From NCBI RefSeq assembly GCF_012349115.1, contig NZ_PQIG01000083.1, positions 21,941 to 85,940 on the forward strand: 64,000 nucleotides of DNA. Reading direction: 5' to 3'. The first letter of the stretch is position 1; every line of letters starts with the position of its first letter. The translations under genes and the position numbers were made by a program. Under the pieces are notes generated by a model. The model searched no databases. It saw nothing but the letters and a program-made list of their open reading frames with translations, and had not been told where the DNA came from. Origin of the DNA: Rhizobium ruizarguesonis (GTDB lineage: Bacteria > Pseudomonadota > Alphaproteobacteria > Rhizobiales > Rhizobiaceae). Positions 18,902 to 27,020 of the stretch are shown here, one piece after another.

Positions 18902-19591
18902 ATGGCTGATGCTGAAACACGGCTGGTGATCTTCGATTGCGATGGCGTACTCGTTGACAGCGAACCGATCTCGATCAGCGTGCTCGTCGGGGCGATGAAC
19001 GATCTCGGCGTCTCGATCACCGAAGACCAGGCTTATGAGCGTTTTCTCGGCCGCAGCCTGTCTACTCTCATCGATACGCTGGAAACCGAATTCAACGTTC
19101 ATGCCGGCGAGGAATTCCTCGAGCGTATCCGCACCGATCTCTACGCCCGCTTTCGCACAGAACTGAAGCCGATCGAGGGTATCGCCGCGGCGATTGACGG
19201 CCTTGGCGTTCCCTGTTGCGTTGCCTCGTCCAGCCAGATGGAGCGAATCCGGCTGTCGCTGTCGGTGACCGGACTTCTCGACAAGCTGCCCGACATCTTC
19301 AGTGCGACGATGGTCAAGCGCGGCAAACCGGCGCCCGATCTCTTCCTGCATGCGGCGCGTGAAATGCAGGTCGAGCCGGCTCATTGCCTTGTCGTTGAAG
19401 ACAGCCCGGCCGGCGTTGCCGCGGCCAAGGCGGCAGGCATGACGGTCTTCGCCTTCACCGGCGGATCACACGCCAACTTCGCCGGATACCGTGCCGAACT
19501 CGACCGCCTTTCGCCGGAAGTGGTGTTTGACGCCATGCCGGATTTGATACACCTTGTCCGCAACCATAAGCTGGACGGGACCAAGACTTGA
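18902..19591 (+). CDS. HAD-superfamily sugar-phosphate phosphatase
   Basis: A 229-residue haloacid-dehalogenase-type hydrolase of the beta-phosphoglucomutase/phosphatase branch. The nucleophile motif FDCDGVLVDSE places Asp12 and Asp14 at the active site; the later motifs are VASSSQ, KPAPDLF and VVEDSPAG. It probably dephosphorylates a sugar or polyol phosphate made during mannitol use, perhaps removing misphosphorylated intermediates. Its stop overlaps the start of the kinase gene by one base, so the two are coupled. Confidence 0.87.
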   Translation: MADAETRLVIFDCDGVLVDSEPISISVLVGAMNDLGVSITEDQAYERFLGRSLSTLIDTLETEFNVHAGEEFLERIRTDLYARFRTELKPIEGIAAAIDGLGVPCCVASSSQMERIRLSLSVTGLLDKLPDIFSATMVKRGKPAPDLFLHAAREMQVEPAHCLVVEDSPAGVAAAKAAGMTVFAFTGGSHANFAGYRAELDRLSPEVVFDAMPDLIHLVRNHKLDGTKT

Positions 19592-21174
19592 TGCGTGATC
19601 ATGTGGTTGCGGTGGATATCGGCACGGGCAGTGCGCGCGCCGGCGTCTTCGACGCACGCGGCCGATTGCTCGCCAAGGCCGAGCATCCGATCGTGATGAA
19701 CCGGCCGCGCGAAAACCATGCCGAGCACGATTCCGAAGATATCTGGTCGGCCGCCTGCATGGCAGTGCGCAGGGCGATGGAGCAATCCGGTATCGCCGCC
19801 GCCTCGGTCGGAGCGATCGGCTTCGATGCCACCTGTTCGCTTGTCGTCCGTGACGTCGAGGGCCGGCAGCTCAGCGTTTCCACAGGCGGGGAGAGGCGTT
19901 TCGACACGATCGTCTGGCTCGATCATCGGGCGCTGAAGGAAGCCGATTTTTGCACGGCGACGCAGCACAGGGTGCTCGAACATTCCGGCCACGTGATGTC
20001 GCCGGAAATGGAGATGCCGAAGCTGATGTGGCTGAAGAAGAAGCTGCCCGCCACATGGGAAAAGGCTGGCTATTTCTTCGATCTCGCCGATTTCATGACG
20101 TGGAAATCGACCGGATCGCCCGCCCGTTCGCGCTGCACGCTGACGGCGAAATGGAACTATCTCGCCCATCTCGAAAAGGGCTGGCAGCAGGATTTCCTGG
20201 AACGGATCGGCCTCGAGGACCTTCAGGCGCGCGGCCATCTGCCGGATGAGACCACGCCTGTCGGAGACAGCGTCGGCCGGCTGACGCAGGAAGCGGCGGA
20301 AGCGCTGGGGCTGACGACGGACTGCCATGTCGCCGCCGGGATGATCGACGCCTATGCCGGCGCACTCGGCGCGCTCGGCGGCTACGCCGCCGATCCTGTC
20401 AAACGCGAGCACCAGCTGGCGCTGATTGCCGGCACGTCGAGCTGCATCGTTACCTTCTCGCGGGAACGCAAGCCGAGCCATGGCATGTGGGGTCCCTATT
20501 ACGAGGCTGTCTTCCCGCAGTCCTGGCTGGTGGAGGCCGGGCAATCGGCGACCGGCGCGTTGATCGACCACATCGTGCGCATGCATGCGGCCGGTGGCGA
20601 GCCGACGGCAGCGCTGCATCAGAAGATCGTCGCGCGCATCGCCGAATTGCGGGCCGAGGAGGGCGATGACTTCGGTGCGCGGATCTTCGTGCTGCCGGAT
20701 TTCCATGGCAACCGTTCGCCGCTCGCCGATCCGCACGCCGTCGGCGTCGTCAGCGGGCTGACACTCGATACGTCCTTCGACGGGCTCTGCGCGCTCTATT
20801 GGCGCTCTGCGGTGGGGATTGCGCTTGGCATCCGCCATATCCTGGAAATGATGAAGGAATACGGCTACATGCCCGATACGCTGCATATTGCCGGCGGGCA
20901 TGTGAAGAACCCGGTGCTGATGGAGCTTTATAGCGATGCGACCGGCTGCAAGGTCGTGGTGCCGAAGATGAACGAGGCGGTGCTGCTCGGCACGGCAATC
21001 GCAGCATCCGTCGCGTGCGGCTTGTACAAGGATCTGGCGGCGGCCGGCGAGGCGATGTATCCGGGCGGCGACGAACGGCTTCCCGACAAGGCCAAGCAGG
21101 CGCTTTACGACCGCGACTACCGCCGTCTTCTCGCTATGCACCGGCACCGCGCCGAATTGGAAACGATGCAATAG
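19591..21174 (+). CDS. FGGY-family pentulose kinase (ribulokinase-like)
   Basis: A 527-residue kinase of the FGGY family with the N-terminal phosphate motif DIGTGSARAGVFD and the C-terminal adenosine region HIAGGHVKNP. The conserved GFDATCSLV and WLDHRA segments are typical of the pentulokinase subgroup that acts on D-ribulose or L-ribulose rather than of glycerol kinase. The ATG at 19591 shares one base with the HAD stop. Located at the end of the polyol operon, it may handle ketoses released from pentitols, but the substrate is not proven by sequence. Confidence 0.87.
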   Translation: MRDHVVAVDIGTGSARAGVFDARGRLLAKAEHPIVMNRPRENHAEHDSEDIWSAACMAVRRAMEQSGIAAASVGAIGFDATCSLVVRDVEGRQLSVSTGGERRFDTIVWLDHRALKEADFCTATQHRVLEHSGHVMSPEMEMPKLMWLKKKLPATWEKAGYFFDLADFMTWKSTGSPARSRCTLTAKWNYLAHLEKGWQQDFLERIGLEDLQARGHLPDETTPVGDSVGRLTQEAAEALGLTTDCHVAAGMIDAYAGALGALGGYAADPVKREHQLALIAGTSSCIVTFSRERKPSHGMWGPYYEAVFPQSWLVEAGQSATGALIDHIVRMHAAGGEPTAALHQKIVARIAELRAEEGDDFGARIFVLPDFHGNRSPLADPHAVGVVSGLTLDTSFDGLCALYWRSAVGIALGIRHILEMMKEYGYMPDTLHIAGGHVKNPVLMELYSDATGCKVVVPKMNEAVLLGTAIAASVACGLYKDLAAAGEAMYPGGDERLPDKAKQALYDRDYRRLLAMHRHRAELETMQ

Positions 21175-21181
21175 AGCGCCG

Positions 21182-21247
21182 CTCTATCACTTTGAATCTG
21201 CGAATAACCCTTTCCGACAATCGATTCCGATTTTCGGGGTTATGCGC
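21182..21247. repeat. palindromic intergenic repeat, copy 1
   Basis: The element runs from CTCTATCACTTT to GGGTTATGCGC. Its arms GCGAATAACCC (21200-21210) and GGGTTATGCGC (21237-21247) pair with one mismatch. A second copy with the same flanking CTCTA.CACTTT.AATCTGCG start lies at 54750-54812. It sits between the kinase stop and the stop of the reversed RpiR gene. Confidence 0.75.
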
Positions 21248-21259
21248 TGGCCTTTTAAA

Positions 21260-22114
21260 TTAATGGTTTGCCGTCTCGCCGAGGACGGTTGCGAATTCCA
21301 TCATGCGGCGGCGGCGAAGCGCCGCCTCCTCTCCGACTTGGAGGATGACGGATTCAGACAGGCAATCGAGCAGCGCGATCAGCGGCGGAAGATTGTCGAG
21401 ATCGGGGGCGCGAGCGGGCGGCAAGGGCAGCATGACGTTCGACTGGTCCGCCATCCAGTCCGCTTGCTGCGGCGAAATGAGCACGACCTTATAGCCGTAG
21501 CGCCGCGCCGTTCTGGCAAGCAGCCGCGCCTTGGCGAAGCGGCGGCAATCGATGATGACAAGCAGCGCGTCGTCGACCGCCAGCCGGGCGAAGAGTTCCG
21601 CAAAACGGTTGTCGGCAGCGTCGAGCGTGCGAACGCCGTCGCGGGCTTGCGTCAGCCGCTGACAGAAATGATTGGCCAGGCTTGAGAGCCGCGCATGCGT
21701 GGCGATCGACACTTCGCGGGCAGTGCTGATCAAGCCGACGGCTTCCGACCAGTGCGGCTGCGCCGTCAGATGATAGATATGATGGAGGGCCTGGATCTGT
21801 TCGGCAACCAGCACGGCGAGCGGTTTGCCCTCCGCAGCGTCGGCATGCAGCTCGCTCATAGCGCTCTGCAATTGCGCCGGCGATGTCGTCACGGTCTCGC
21901 GAATCTCCACCTTGACGCTGTCCAATCCCTGATAACCGAGCGAGCGCAGGAAGCGCCCGACGGTCATCGGCGAGAGATCCAGCCTGTCGGCAACGGACGC
22001 AGCCGTCTCGAACGGCAGGTCGTTCAGGTGTTCGGTGAAATATTTCGCGATACGGCGTTCGGCCGGTGTGCCGGTTTTTGCGTATTGCCTGAGTTTTTGC
22101 ACAAAGTCTTCCAC
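21260..22114 (-). CDS. MurR/RpiR-family transcriptional regulator
   Basis: A 284-residue regulator with an N-terminal RpiR helix-turn-helix (about 39-64, VADRLDLSPMTVGRFLRSLG) and a SIS sugar-phosphate-binding domain (about 120-250, SIATHARLSSLANHF, VVLISPQQADW). RpiR proteins sense phosphosugars. It converges on the polyol operon from the opposite strand, so it may regulate that operon or an unlinked one; no operator links it clearly to the neighbours. Confidence 0.87.
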   Translation of the reverse strand: MEDFVQKLRQYAKTGTPAERRIAKYFTEHLNDLPFETAASVADRLDLSPMTVGRFLRSLGYQGLDSVKVEIRETVTTSPAQLQSAMSELHADAAEGKPLAVLVAEQIQALHHIYHLTAQPHWSEAVGLISTAREVSIATHARLSSLANHFCQRLTQARDGVRTLDAADNRFAELFARLAVDDALLVIIDCRRFAKARLLARTARRYGYKVVLISPQQADWMADQSNVMLPLPPARAPDLDNLPPLIALLDCLSESVILQVGEEAALRRRRMMEFATVLGETANH

Positions 22115-22199
22115 GTCAGCCTCCCCGTCTTCCCTCAGAGGCGTTCCGTGGATGCGCTGTTGCGACCCCTTGTCTTTGCAACTATTTCGGAAGCTGCTT

Positions 22200-22270
22200 C
22201 TCAGGCCCGTGTGTATTTTATATGCGTCACAATATTATATTAGTATTTAGTTTTCGACAAGTTTTCTATT
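22200..22270. promoter_or_regulatory. AT-rich divergent promoter region
   Basis: This strongly AT-rich patch lies between two divergent genes. Read on the minus strand it holds TATAAT (plus 22234-22239) with a weak TTGTCG 15 bp upstream (plus 22255-22260), a candidate promoter for the RpiR gene. A matching promoter for the EI24 gene is not clear. Confidence 0.4.
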
Positions 22271-22349
22271 ACTGCATGCAATTTTATTCTCTCTTGTCGG
22301 TGGCCTCCATCTTTCCTACATCTTCGGCGCAACCGGAGACGCCTGAGAC

Positions 22350-23063
22350 ATGATTCTTGACGCCGCTCGCCTTTCGCTCGCCAATTTGTTCGCATCGGAA
22401 ACACGTTCTGTCTTCTGGAAAGTGCTCGGCCTGACGATTCTCGTGCTCGTCGGCCTCTGGTTCGCGCTGCGCGGGGCCTTCATGGCCTTCCTCTTTCCCT
22501 GGCTCACGGGTTTCTTTCCCGATATGCCGGATTGGGCAGGGTGGCTCGCTTTCCTCTTCGCGATCCTGGCCGGTATCGGCCTTGCGTTGATGCTGGCGCT
22601 GCTGCTGTCGCCGGTCACGGCGCTGATCGCCGGCCTGTTTCTCGACGATGTCGCCGATGTCATCGAAAAGCGCGACTATCCCAAGGACGCGCCGGGCACC
22701 GCCATGCCGCTCGGTCCGGCGATGGCAAGCTCGATCAAGTTCCTCGGCGTGGTGATCCTCGGCAATATCGTGGCATTGTTGTTGCTGTTTATCCCCGGCG
22801 TCAATCTGGTCGCGTTCTTTCTGGTGAACGGCTATCTGCTCGGACGGGAATTCTTCGAATTCGCCGCTATGCGCTCCCGTTCGCCTGATGAGGCACGGCT
22901 CTTCCGCGCCAAGCATGCCTCCACGGTCTTTCTCGGCGGGCTGGTGATCGCCCTCTTTCTGGCGATCCCGATCGTCAATCTTCTGACGCCGCTTTTTGCC
23001 GCCGGCATGATGGTTCATCTGCACAAGCTGGTTTCCGCCAAGGATCCCGGTTTGCGCGCCTGA
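22350..23063 (+). CDS. EI24 / CysZ-like integral membrane protein
   Basis: A 237-residue membrane protein of the EI24 (formerly DUF540) family, which includes the sulfate permease CysZ. About four to five hydrophobic segments are visible, with the family-typical central part LLLSPVTALIAGLFLDDVADVIE followed by the KRDYP stretch. The C-terminal half carries FLVNGYLLGREFFE, also typical. Function in rhizobia is not established; sulfate or another small solute is possible. It is monocistronic by appearance and convergent with endonuclease III. Confidence 0.82.
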   Translation: MILDAARLSLANLFASETRSVFWKVLGLTILVLVGLWFALRGAFMAFLFPWLTGFFPDMPDWAGWLAFLFAILAGIGLALMLALLLSPVTALIAGLFLDDVADVIEKRDYPKDAPGTAMPLGPAMASSIKFLGVVILGNIVALLLLFIPGVNLVAFFLVNGYLLGREFFEFAAMRSRSPDEARLFRAKHASTVFLGGLVIALFLAIPIVNLLTPLFAAGMMVHLHKLVSAKDPGLRA

Positions 23064-23151
23064 GGCTCAACGGGGCAGGGCGGAGACGTCGTACATCGCC
23101 GCAAATTCAGCGCTCGGCGGGGAAGCGACGCTGCGGGCAGGGCTTGCAGCC

Positions 23152-23313
23152 ATGCTTCCGGAGGCCGGGACTATGCTCGAACCGCTGACGTCGCTGCTAT
23201 CGGCGGCCTTCGACCGCGCGGCGATCGCGATCGAGGCGGGCGCTGAAAGGCGGCAGTACGAACAGGCGATCGCTGTTCTACTCGACGGCCTCGCCGATCA
23301 CCTGCGGCGGTAG
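23152..23313 (+). CDS. possible small helical ORF or gene remnant
   Basis: A 53-codon frame from ATG 23152 to TAG 23311-23313, overlapping the end of the endonuclease III gene on the other strand. The product is amphipathic and protein-like (MLEPLTSLLSAAFDRAAIAI, then YEQAIAVLLDGLADHLRR), and the same frame stays open and protein-like back into the EI24 gene. No good ribosome site is seen. It could be a small gene or a decayed C-terminus; no family is recognised. Confidence 0.25.
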   Translation: MLPEAGTMLEPLTSLLSAAFDRAAIAIEAGAERRQYEQAIAVLLDGLADHLRR

Positions 23314-24060
23314 CTCGACGAGCGGCGCCGGCACATCCCAACTCTTCTCCGGCGATTTGCAGAGATCGGCGATGACGCAGCGCTCGCATTCGGGCCGGCG
23401 CGCCTTGCAGGTGTAGCGACCGTGCAGGATCAGCCAGTGATGGGCGTGATAGAGGTAGTGTTTCGGGATCACCTTCATCAGCCGCGCCTCGACCTCGTCT
23501 GGCGTCTTACCGGGGGCAAGCCTGATGCGATTGGCGATGCGGAAGATATGCGTGTCGACGGCCATCGTCGCCTGGCCGAAGGCCATGGAAAGCACGACAT
23601 TGGCGGTCTTGCGCCCGACGCCCGGCAATCTCACCAGCTCGTCGCGCGTCTCCGGCACCTTGCCGCCGAACTGGTCGACCAGCATCTGCGAGAGCGCGAT
23701 GACGTTTTTCGCCTTGTTGCGGTAGAGGCCGATCGTTCTGATGTAATCGCGCAGCCGCTCCTCGCCGAGATCAAGCATCTTTTCCGGTGTATCGGCAACC
23801 TTGAAGAGCGTGCGCGTCGCCTTGTTGACGCCGACATCGGTCGCTTGCGCCGAAAGCGCGACGGCGACGACGAGCGTGAAGGGGTTAGTGTGCTCGAGCT
23901 CGCCCCTCGGTTCAGGCCGCTGCACCGAGAAGCGACGGAAGATCTCCTCGCGCTCGGGCAATAAATAGGCCGTGCGCACCGCTGCCGCGGATTTGCGGCT
24001 GACGATCACTTTCGCGTCCTGAGGCGTCTTGCTAACGGATTTGGGTTTCGGATTTGCCAT
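23278..24060 (-). CDS. nth: endonuclease III (DNA glycosylase/AP lyase)
   Basis: A base-excision-repair enzyme that removes oxidised pyrimidines and nicks abasic sites. The helix-hairpin-helix LPGVGRKTANVV, the catalytic Asp in VDTHIFRI, and the iron-sulfur loop Cys-x6-Cys-x2-Cys-x5-Cys (CKARRPECERCVIADLC) are all present. Start at 24060 gives 260 residues and begins MANPKPKSV; it avoids overlap with the divergent gene. The divergent DUF2244 gene begins only about 22 bp away. Confidence 0.95.
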   Translation of the reverse strand: MANPKPKSVSKTPQDAKVIVSRKSAAAVRTAYLLPEREEIFRRFSVQRPEPRGELEHTNPFTLVVAVALSAQATDVGVNKATRTLFKVADTPEKMLDLGEERLRDYIRTIGLYRNKAKNVIALSQMLVDQFGGKVPETRDELVRLPGVGRKTANVVLSMAFGQATMAVDTHIFRIANRIRLAPGKTPDEVEARLMKVIPKHYLYHAHHWLILHGRYTCKARRPECERCVIADLCKSPEKSWDVPAPLVELPPQVIGEAVE

Positions 24061-24082
24061 GGAAACTCTATACTCAGCAGCC

Positions 24083-24580
24083 ATGATGGAAAGCAACGCC
24101 GACAGCTTCAACGAGCAGCCTGTTTTCGCTGCCGAGCTCTTTCCCCACCGGTCGCTCGGCCGCCGGGGCTTCAAGGTGCTGCTTGCCCTATCCGGTGCCG
24201 TCTGCTTGCTTTACGGCATGTTCTTCATCGCGACGGGGGCCTGGCCGATCGGCTTCTTCTTCGGACTGGATTTCGTGCTTCTCTATGGCGCCTTCTGGCT
24301 GAATTACCGCTCCGGGAAAGCGCGCGAACAGGTGACGGTGTCGCGTACTGACGTGTCGGTGCGCAAGTTTACGCCATCGGGACGGATGGTGGAGCACCAT
24401 TTCAATCCGTTCTGGGCACGCTTCCTCGTTCGCCGGCACCAGGAGATCGGCATCCTTTCCATGCATATCTTCGGCGAGGGCCGGCGCACCGATATCGGCT
24501 CCTTCCTCAATCCCGACGATCGTGAAAGCTTCGCCAAAGCCTTCAAGGGAGCACTGGCGACGGTCAAGCAGCGGATCTGA
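24083..24580 (+). CDS. DUF2244 membrane protein
   Basis: A protein of about 165 residues with two close membrane segments (about residues 30-70: VLLALSGAVCLLYGMFF, then a second helix) and a cytoplasmic C-terminal domain, the architecture of the DUF2244 family common in alphaproteobacteria. The motif ELFPHRSLGRRGF near the start is typical. Function is unknown. The start could be ATG 24059, 24083 or 24086. It is divergent from nth and 79 bp upstream of the Ada-like gene. Confidence 0.78.
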   Translation: MMESNADSFNEQPVFAAELFPHRSLGRRGFKVLLALSGAVCLLYGMFFIATGAWPIGFFFGLDFVLLYGAFWLNYRSGKAREQVTVSRTDVSVRKFTPSGRMVEHHFNPFWARFLVRRHQEIGILSMHIFGEGRRTDIGSFLNPDDRESFAKAFKGALATVKQRI

Positions 24581-24634
24581 ACCTATCCGGCAGATGCGCA
24601 AGAATCGGGTGGTTTGCTCACCCCCTATTGACTA

Positions 24635-24653
24635 TCTCCTTGTGACAAGGAGA
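24635..24653 (+). promoter_or_regulatory. perfect hairpin covering the ribosome-binding site of the Ada-like gene
   Basis: TCTCCTTG (24635-24642) and CAAGGAGA (24646-24653) form a perfect 8-bp stem with a TGA loop. The right arm contains the AAGGAG ribosome site of the gene starting at 24660. In RNA this would hide the site; as DNA it is a 19-bp palindrome that could be an operator. Confidence 0.6.
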
Positions 24654-24659
24654 AAGACG

Positions 24660-25532
24660 ATGAATATGATTGCCAACCTGCAGACAGATATCACGCCTGA
24701 CGGTCCTGATTATGACATTGTCCGTCGGGTAATCGAACTCATCACCGAAGATTACCGTGACCAGCCTTCGCTGGAAGCGATCGCTGCGCGGCTCAACCAG
24801 TCGCCGACCCAGCTGCAGAAGACCTTCACCCGCTGGGCCGGCCTGTCGCCCAAGGGCTTCCTGCAAGCGGTGACGCTCGACCACGCCAAGCGACTGCTGC
24901 GCAAGGAAGACATGCCGCTGCTCGAGACCTCGATCGAGGTCGGCCTCTCCGGGCCGAGCCGCCTGCATGACCTTTTCGTCACGCATGAGGCGATGTCGCC
25001 CGGCGAATGGAAGGCCAAGGGCGGTGGTCTCACCATTCGCTACGGCTTCCACATCTGCCCCTTCGGCGTGGCGCTGATCATGGTGACCGACCGCGGTCTT
25101 GCCGGCCTTGCCTTCAGCGATTCCGGCGACGAGAGGGCCTGCCTCGAGGATATGACCTGCCGCTGGCCGAACGCCTGTTATGTCGAAGACCTGCAGGCGA
25201 CGGTTCCCTATGCCGCCCGCATCTTCGAGCCCGGCAAATGGTCCTCGGACCAGCCGCTGCGCGTCGTGCTGATCGGTACGGATTTTCAGGTGAGCGTCTG
25301 GGAAAGTCTGCTGAAAATCCCGTTCGGCAAGGCCGTCACCTATTCCGATATCGCCAACGATATCGGCCGGCCGACGGCGCAGCGCGCCGTGGGTGCGGCG
25401 GTCGGGGCAAATCCGATCTCCTTCGTGGTGCCTTGCCATCGGGCGCTCGGCAAGAATGGCGCGCTGACGGGCTACCATTGGGGCCTCACCCGCAAGCGGG
25501 CGATGCTCGGCTGGGAATCGGCGCACGCCTGA
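24660..25532 (+). CDS. Ada-like methylated-DNA-protein cysteine methyltransferase with AraC-type DNA-binding domain
   Basis: A 290-residue fusion: an AraC-type helix-turn-helix domain (about 20-120, AIAARLNQSPTQLQKTFTRW) followed by an O6-alkylguanine-DNA alkyltransferase domain whose acceptor is Cys259 in FVVPCHR. It should transfer alkyl groups from guanine to itself in a suicide repair reaction. The N-terminal zinc/phosphotriester domain of E. coli Ada is missing, so the classical methyl-switch for activation is absent. The ATG at 24660 follows AAGGAG that is buried in a hairpin. Confidence 0.88.
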   Translation: MNMIANLQTDITPDGPDYDIVRRVIELITEDYRDQPSLEAIAARLNQSPTQLQKTFTRWAGLSPKGFLQAVTLDHAKRLLRKEDMPLLETSIEVGLSGPSRLHDLFVTHEAMSPGEWKAKGGGLTIRYGFHICPFGVALIMVTDRGLAGLAFSDSGDERACLEDMTCRWPNACYVEDLQATVPYAARIFEPGKWSSDQPLRVVLIGTDFQVSVWESLLKIPFGKAVTYSDIANDIGRPTAQRAVGAAVGANPISFVVPCHRALGKNGALTGYHWGLTRKRAMLGWESAHA

Positions 25533-25568
25533 GTGGGTTTCGCGGGCGGAGGGCGGAGTCGTCGCCGC

Positions 25569-26594
25569 TCATCGCTCTGCCACTTCTCCCTGCTGCGGAG
25601 AAATGGCAGATGGTGATGTCTCGGCCAGTTCCAGCAACGCCCGGGCAGCACTTTCATCGGTGATCAGCGTGTTGCAGCCGATGCGCTTGATCGTCGCACG
25701 GATCGCCACGGCCCGATGGGCGCCGCCGGAGGAGAGCACGATGTGCTTGGCCTCCTTCAGCGTGTCGAGATCGACGGACATCACGCGCCGATTGATCGAA
25801 TGGTCGACCGAATTGCCGTCCCTGTCGAGGAAGTTGAACATCGTGTCGCAGACGCAGCCGGCATCGACCAATTGCTGCAACTCGGCCTTTGATATCCAGC
25901 CCTCCGACAGCGAGGTCGAATGCGGGCCGATATCGCCGCAGCTGACGATCGCCAGATCGAGGTTCTCGGCGAGACGATAAATCGTGTCCAGCCCGCATTT
26001 CTCGATCAGATTGCGTTTGGTCTCGATGGAATCGACGAGAAGCGGTGCCAGGAACATGTAGCATTCGGCGCCAAGCTGGTTTGCCAGCCGCCATGTGTAA
26101 TCGATCGGGTTCGTCTGATGCACGGCGACGATGCCGCCGAGCAGCGAGACGACCTTGCAATTGGCGCGTCGCGGCGGCCGGAAGCTCGACAGCGAGGCAG
26201 TCATGGTGCGGCCCCAGCCGACGCCGATGGTGTAATCGTCCGGGATCGCTTCTGAGAGGAACTGGCCAAGCGCCAAGCCGACATTTTTAGCCAGCGAGTT
26301 GACGTCGCCATTGACCGGTGCAGGGACGACGATCGCCTCGTCCAGGCCATAGGCACGCTCCAGCTTCACCGAAAGTTCAACGCAGTCGCCGATCGAATCG
26401 TTGATCCAGATCTGGACTTCGCTGCGTTTCATCGCCTCGTCGAGCAGGCGGATGACGGTGGTGCGGCTGATGCCGAGCTGTTCGGCGACGTCCTTCTGGG
26501 TCAAGCCCTCGTTGTAATAGAGCCATGCCGCCCTTAGCCGCAGCGAGGATGCCTCGGAATAGGCCGTGTGCGTGCCGCGTTTGAGCTTGACCAC
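25569..26594 (-). CDS. SorC/DeoR-type sugar-binding transcriptional regulator
   Basis: A 341-residue regulator with a helix-turn-helix at about 32-54 (TQKDVAEQLGISRTTVIRLL) and the SorC sugar-binding domain (TIGVGWGRTM, VVSLLGGIV, AIVSCGDIGPHS). It is only moderately like the regulator at 11968. It is divergent from the transaldolase gene across 426 bp, so control of pentose-phosphate or polyol metabolism is possible but unproven. The C-terminal tail past LLELAETS is short and poorly conserved-looking. Confidence 0.86.
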   Translation of the reverse strand: MVKLKRGTHTAYSEASSLRLRAAWLYYNEGLTQKDVAEQLGISRTTVIRLLDEAMKRSEVQIWINDSIGDCVELSVKLERAYGLDEAIVVPAPVNGDVNSLAKNVGLALGQFLSEAIPDDYTIGVGWGRTMTASLSSFRPPRRANCKVVSLLGGIVAVHQTNPIDYTWRLANQLGAECYMFLAPLLVDSIETKRNLIEKCGLDTIYRLAENLDLAIVSCGDIGPHSTSLSEGWISKAELQQLVDAGCVCDTMFNFLDRDGNSVDHSINRRVMSVDLDTLKEAKHIVLSSGGAHRAVAIRATIKRIGCNTLITDESAARALLELAETSPSAISPQQGEVAER

Positions 26595-27020
26595 ATCTCC
26601 TCCGCACGATTTCCCGCCCTAGATCCCTCATGGGATGAAAGGCCTTAGCGACGCTTTTGTTGCCGGGGATAATGACGGGTGTGACACTTATGTCAATTGA
26701 AATGCACAAATGTCCTTGACTTTTCGTTAGCCGAATGGCGATAGTCCGGGTGATACACGTCGTTCTTGTCCGTCCGAGGAGGACATAGTGCGGGCATGCC
26801 GAAAGTCACGACCGGCCTTCCAGCCGCAAGCGGCATCGCTTGCGTCCGAGCAGCCGTTGGTTCACGGCCGGAACATGGCCACTGTCCTTCACGTTTATGA
26901 ATCATCCGTGACGGATGCGCGCATTTTCGCCTGCAGTATGCAAACAACCTGTCGGTAGATCACCTTTGCCCGGCGGAACGCGCGCCGGTCGCAGCCCAAG
27001 TTCAACAAGGATTATTGACC
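26595..27020. other. 426-bp intergenic region between SorC regulator and transaldolase
   Basis: No gene is recognised. A candidate plus-strand promoter is TTGACT (26716-26721), 18 bp, GATAGT (26740-26745). If used for transaldolase it would give an untranslated leader of about 270 bases. The segment 26790-26990 has no convincing reading frame. Confidence 0.4.

Noticed and set aside
19591..21174. FGGY kinase considered as glycerol kinase or xylulokinase
   Set aside because: The GFDATCSLV and WLDHRA segments fit the pentulose kinase subgroup, and a clear xylulokinase is present at 55976.
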